A stretch of DNA of 64,000 nt from contig VFJY01000053.1 in the NCBI GenBank assembly GCA_009885825.1, positions 1 through 64,000 on the forward strand, in the 5' to 3' direction. The translations under genes and the position numbers were made by a program. Under the pieces are notes generated by a model, which saw only the letters and a list, made by a program, of their open reading frames with translations, was not told the origin of the DNA and did no database searches. This document shows, one piece after another, positions 61,414-64,000 of the stretch (its first letter is position 1; each line of letters opens with the position of its first letter). Source of the stretch: Rhodobiaceae bacterium. GTDB lineage: Bacteria; Pseudomonadota; Alphaproteobacteria; Rhizobiales; Aestuariivirgaceae.

Positions 61414-62198
61414 TGTCCAAGACCTGGAGCGCGATCATTCTGGCGGCAGGTCGCGGTCCCGATGATCCAATGGCGAAAGCCTATGGTGCCACCCACAAAT
61501 GCGTCTTGCCCGTAAACAACGTGCCAATGCTAAAGCGTGTCGTCATGGCTCTGCGTGCCGCAAAATCGATCAGGGGCATCTCAATCTCTATTGAAGCCCC
61601 AGAAATCGTCGCAACGGTGCTTGGGAAGGAAACCAAAAACATCGCAATTGTCTCATCCAAAAATTCCGCCCCGCTCTCGGCCATTCATGCGATCGAAAAA
61701 AACCCGGCCTATCCTATCCTGCTGACAACGGCCGACCACGCGCTGCTGACGCCTGAAATGGTGGATTACTTCTGCGGTCAAGCGGAATTGGGCAACGCCG
61801 ATTTTTCCGCAGGTCTGGCCCGCGCCGAAGTCATCCTCAAAGCCTACCCGCAATCCATCCGTACGTTTTTCAAGTTCAAACAGGACCGCGTATCCGGCTG
61901 CAACCTGTTTTCCGTTCACAATGAAAAGGGCCTGCTTATTCTTGAACAATGGAAACATCTCGAAGCCGTGCGGAAAAAACCTTGGCGGCTGGTTGCAGCA
62001 TTTGGCCCCCTTGCCCTATTGTTGTTTCTGTTCGGAGCCATGTCCCTCGATGACGTATTTGCGCTCGTCTCAAAGCGACTGGGGCTGAAAGCCAAGCCCG
62101 TCATGATGCCCTTCCCCGAAGCCGCCATTGACGTCGATAAGCCAGCAGACATGGCACTCGCGGAGGCTATTCTAAGGAACAGGCCGCCCCTCAAGTGA
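61413..62198 (+). CDS. MobA-like nucleotidyltransferase
   Basis: 261 residues. The NTP-binding loop is AIILAAGRGPDDPMAKAYG and LLTTADHALLTPEMVDYF carries a metal-binding Asp-His pair. The family differs from MobA by a hydrophobic helix (LVAAFGPLALLLFLFGAMSL) and the C-terminal AAIDVDKPADMALAE. It would transfer a nucleotide to a phosphorylated alcohol. The GTG start makes a TAGTG overlap with the YghO-like stop. The end overlaps cueR by 27 bases. Confidence 0.87.
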   Translation: MSKTWSAIILAAGRGPDDPMAKAYGATHKCVLPVNNVPMLKRVVMALRAAKSIRGISISIEAPEIVATVLGKETKNIAIVSSKNSAPLSAIHAIEKNPAYPILLTTADHALLTPEMVDYFCGQAELGNADFSAGLARAEVILKAYPQSIRTFFKFKQDRVSGCNLFSVHNEKGLLILEQWKHLEAVRKKPWRLVAAFGPLALLLFLFGAMSLDDVFALVSKRLGLKAKPVMMPFPEAAIDVDKPADMALAEAILRNRPPLK

Positions 62199-62570
62199 CT
62201 CAATAATCGGGCAATGGGGCCTGCTGTTGCCGTCACAGGAGTTTGCCAGCTTCGCCAGCGTGTCGCGCAGTCCCATCAGCACCTTGATACGGCCATTGAG
62301 ATCTTCGATGTGGCCTAAAGCCAACTTCTTCACCTCGGCGCTGGACCGTTTGCCATCACCCCACAGCCGTAGGAGATCGCGGATTTCATCAATCAAAAAT
62401 TCCAGCGCCCGCGCCTGACGGATGAAGTTCAACTGGTGAACATCATCATGGCTGTAGTCCCGGTAGTTGCTGTCGCGCCGATCGACAGACGGTATGAGGC
62501 CAATGGATTCATAGTGCCGGATCATTTTCGCCGAGATGCCTGAGGCTTGCGCCGCCTTGCCAATTTGCAT
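62172..62570 (-). CDS. cueR: Cu(I)-responsive MerR-family regulator CueR
   Basis: 132 residues. The N-terminal helix-turn-helix (QIGKAAQASGISAKMIRHYESIGLI) and dimer helix are standard. Cys112 and Cys120 in SCDGNSRPHCP give the C-x7-C loop, and Ser77 stands at the selectivity position; all match CueR numbering, which favours Cu(I), Ag(I) or Au(I). It should activate the promoter with the 9-3-9 operator just upstream of its start. The 3' end overlaps the nucleotidyltransferase gene. Confidence 0.92.
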   Translation of the reverse strand: MQIGKAAQASGISAKMIRHYESIGLIPSVDRRDSNYRDYSHDDVHQLNFIRQARALEFLIDEIRDLLRLWGDGKRSSAEVKKLALGHIEDLNGRIKVLMGLRDTLAKLANSCDGNSRPHCPIIESLEGRPVP

Positions 62571-62596
62571 GACTCAACCCGTCAAAATTACGATAA

Positions 62597-62617
62597 ACCT
62601 CGCCATGATGGGAAGGT
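62597..62617 (+). promoter_or_regulatory. CueR-type operator
   Basis: Half-sites ACCTCGCCA (62597-62605) and TGGGAAGGT (62609-62617), 3 bases apart, form a 9-3-9 inverted repeat with 7 of 9 matches. This is the sequence to which CueR binds in copper promoters (ACCTTCCC...GGGAAGGT). It lies between cueR and the truncated HMA gene. The normal place is between -35 and -10; neither box is clear here. Confidence 0.75.
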
Positions 62618-62653
62618 TCAGAGAAGACCCAGGATCAATTTAAAGCCAAAACC

Positions 62654-62797
62654 ATGTCAACGACCGCCACCTACCACGTCGCCGGCATGCACTGCGCTTC
62701 GTGTCCCAGCCTGATCGAGCGCACCGTCGGAAAACTTGCCAGTGTGGCCGCTGTAAGCGAAAATTATGCAAATGAATCAATGAATTTCACCAGTTAG
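62654..62797 (+). CDS. Truncated HMA metal-binding protein
   Basis: 47 residues: VAGMHCASCPSLIERTVGKL (CxxC copper-binding motif of HMA domains) followed by VSENYANESMNFTS and TAG. A full HMA domain has about 65-70 residues; this one ends after the third strand, so the last helix and strand are missing. Together with cueR and its operator it looks like the first part of a copper transporter or HMA-TauE/SafE-type gene that has been cut off. The last 11 bases overlap the convergent nucleotidyltransferase gene. It may be a remnant rather than a working chaperone. Confidence 0.7.
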   Translation: MSTTATYHVAGMHCASCPSLIERTVGKLASVAAVSENYANESMNFTS

Positions 62798-63530
62798 CCG
62801 TCAGCTGTCGCGCCTGTTGCAAGTCAACAGGAAAGTCCACTTCGCACCATTTAATGCCACCAATGGGAATCGTTCGGACGTCAATCTTCTTGGCCAGCGA
62901 ACCGATCGCCGATGGGAACCATTGCTTCAATGCGTGAGGGTCGCGCATGGCCTGTTCCAGGATATCCACATAGGCCCGGCCCCCACCATCGCGAAAAACA
63001 TAGAAGCCAATTGCCTCCGCATCCACCGCCTCGACCGGAAGCGTCTTGCCGATCTCCGTAAGGCGACCCCGATCCAGAATAACCTTCATGTCATCCGAAT
63101 CATAACTTTGCTTCTGATTGATCGCCACGCTCACGGGGGCTGCAGGTGCTGCCAGCAAGATTTCAACCAGATCACGGCCAAAAACATTATCGCCATTCAC
63201 CTGAATGAAATCGCCTGTCATGGCCGCGCGCGCCATCCAGCAGCTCGCCAGATTGTCAGCTACGGCGTAAAAGGGATTGAACACGGTCGCTATCATCACG
63301 TTCAAGCGAGTCGCAATTTTAGCGAGCGCTTCTTCCATTCGCACGGCACCGTAGCCAACAACCACTGTAAATTCCTTGATGCCCTGGGTGGCGAACGCCT
63401 CAACCTGGCGTTCGACCAGGGTCTTGCCCCCAATATCCAGGAGGGCCTTTGGAACTTCTGATGTGAGCGGCAAAAGCCGCTTGCCTTGGCCCGCAGCCAG
63501 GATGACGATACGCACGATGCTTGAATCCAT
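62787..63530 (-). CDS. Sugar- or phosphocholine-type nucleotidyltransferase (LicC-like)
   Basis: 247 residues. The NTP loop VILAAGQGKRLLPLTSEVPKALLDIGGK and the metal site VNGDNVFG are those of the CTP:phosphocholine and glucose-1-phosphate nucleotidyltransferases. FVVVGYGAVRMEEALAK-type strands and GGIKWCEVDFPVDL complete the family pattern. The product would be a CDP- or NDP-activated headgroup. It is divergent from the metallophosphoesterase gene, with 68 bases between their starts. Its last bases overlap the HMA remnant. Confidence 0.88.
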   Translation of the reverse strand: MDSSIVRIVILAAGQGKRLLPLTSEVPKALLDIGGKTLVERQVEAFATQGIKEFTVVVGYGAVRMEEALAKIATRLNVMIATVFNPFYAVADNLASCWMARAAMTGDFIQVNGDNVFGRDLVEILLAAPAAPVSVAINQKQSYDSDDMKVILDRGRLTEIGKTLPVEAVDAEAIGFYVFRDGGGRAYVDILEQAMRDPHALKQWFPSAIGSLAKKIDVRTIPIGGIKWCEVDFPVDLQQARQLTANW

Positions 63531-63598
63531 ATCAAAGAGGAGAGTAAGTAGAACCGCTCATTCGCACTCGATTCACGAGAAGTCAACGGAAGCACGAC

Positions 63599-64000
63599 TT
63601 GTCCCTAACCCTCGCCCATCTGTCGGACGTCCATTTAGGTCCCTTGCCACCGTCTGCGGCATGGAGGAACTTCGCGCCAAAACGCATCGTTGGAAGCCTC
63701 TCCTGGCACTTCAAACGCAAGCAATTTCATGATCCTTCCATAGTTGCCAAGATCATTGCGGATATCAAGGCCTCGGCGCCAGACCATGTGGCGCTGACGG
63801 GCGACCTAGTAAACATCGCGGCCCTGGCCGAATTCCCGCGAGCAGCAAACTGGCTGAAGAGCTTCGGCGACCCAGCCTGGATTTCATTCGTGCCCGGAAA
63901 CCATGATGCCTATGTTCGAATGCGCTGGGAACGCGGCCTTGTCCATTTGGCGCCCTACATGGCGGGTGAAATGGACATAGGCGGAACAGTCTCATCCGCC
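63599..64000 (+). CDS. Calcineurin-like metallophosphoesterase, N-terminal part (runs off the right edge)
   Basis: 134 residues are encoded from TTG 63599 to the window end. Metal motifs are in order: LAHLSDVHLGP (Asp, His), ALTGDLVN (Asp), VPGNHDAY (Asn-His-Asp). The N-terminus after TTG is SLTLAHLSDVHLGPLP, common among Hyphomicrobiales phosphoesterases, and a GGAAG lies 6 bases before it, so a TTG start is favoured. The C-terminal part, which decides the substrate, is missing. Confidence 0.85.
   Translation, partial: MSLTLAHLSDVHLGPLPPSAAWRNFAPKRIVGSLSWHFKRKQFHDPSIVAKIIADIKASAPDHVALTGDLVNIAALAEFPRAANWLKSFGDPAWISFVPGNHDAYVRMRWERGLVHLAPYMAGEMDIGGTVSSA

Noticed and set aside
62171-62797. CueR region as part of an integrated mobile element
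   Set aside because: No integrase, transposase, terminal repeats or shifted composition are seen; the truncation alone does not show mobility.
1-64000. tRNA, rRNA and CRISPR genes
   Set aside because: I looked for T-loop patterns, rRNA-like blocks and spaced direct repeats by eye and saw none. A covariance-model search would be decisive.

Overview
The window is chromosomal DNA of moderately high GC from an alphaproteobacterium, most likely of the Hyphomicrobiales (Rhizobiales). The evidence is gene order and family content: a bc1 operon (petA-petB-petC) beside trmL, hemF, apt and mtnP; rplY-pth-ychF with paired MaoC-type genes; lgt-midA-pgeF ahead of prs; ubiK-ybjN-proC; CCA transferase, Nudix and DUF1285 genes ahead of MoxR/DUF58/DUF4159; and several small lipoprotein, extensin-like, DUF411 and DUF922 families typical of that order. 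Gene packing is very tight, with many 4-nt start/stop overlaps. No rRNA, tRNA, CRISPR array, insertion sequence or prophage was recognised.

Layout. 0-10 kb: the end of an unknown protein, a ClpP-like protease with a small membrane protein, envelope proteins (a duplicated-domain periplasmic protein, a 5'-nucleotidase, an L,D-transpeptidase between two related lipoproteins), an MBL hydrolase, an MFS transporter, prmB, a glutamine amidotransferase, and an RNase T2 with a Cys-rich secreted partner. 10-17 kb: cold shock protein, DUF922 protease-like protein, MTA salvage (mtnP), a PemIK-like toxin-antitoxin pair, the bc1 complex, trmL, hemF and apt. 17-30 kb: MaoC pair, GNAT, ychF, pth, rplY, extensin-like protein, DUF411 protein, YqaA, prs, a lipoprotein, a metal-site-less M24 protein, pgeF, midA, lgt. 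30-38 kb: tandem fasciclin genes, an SDR, ubiK-ybjN-proC-csaA, an EnvZ/OmpR-like pair with a MarR regulator, ilvE, and a DinJ/YafQ toxin-antitoxin pair. 38-44 kb: ThuA, an aldolase-like protein and a PfkB kinase, followed by a GMC oxidoreductase broken by an in-frame stop. 44-50 kb: rluB, moaD, pgsA, uvrC, cupins, folB, CCA transferase, Nudix and DUF1285. 50.6-57.4 kb: a four-gene MoxR/DUF58/BatA-DUF4159/VWA operon. 58.5-64 kb: an ABC exporter with an in-frame stop, a YghO-like protein, two nucleotidyltransferases, a CueR regulator with a truncated HMA gene, and the start of a metallophosphoesterase.

How the genes work together. MtnP and Apt form a methylthioadenosine/adenine salvage pair. 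PetABC is the respiratory bc1 complex. Lgt, the L,D-transpeptidase, PgeF and several lipoproteins serve the envelope. ThuA, the aldolase-like protein and PfkB look like a small sugar-catabolic unit. The right end looks like a cluster for building and exporting a nucleotide-activated small molecule or lipid headgroup, but no substrate can be read from the sequence.

The main oddities are three separate lesions: in-frame TAA codons in the GMC and ABC genes, and a one-base G-run deletion at the start of the Cys-rich gene. There is also a truncated HMA domain behind an apparently intact CueR operator, an M24-fold protein lacking all five usual metal ligands, and a structured-looking intergenic element near 39.4 kb. 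I did not find a clearly new system. The best candidates for uncharacterised biology are the 50.6-57.4 kb operon and the right-end cluster.
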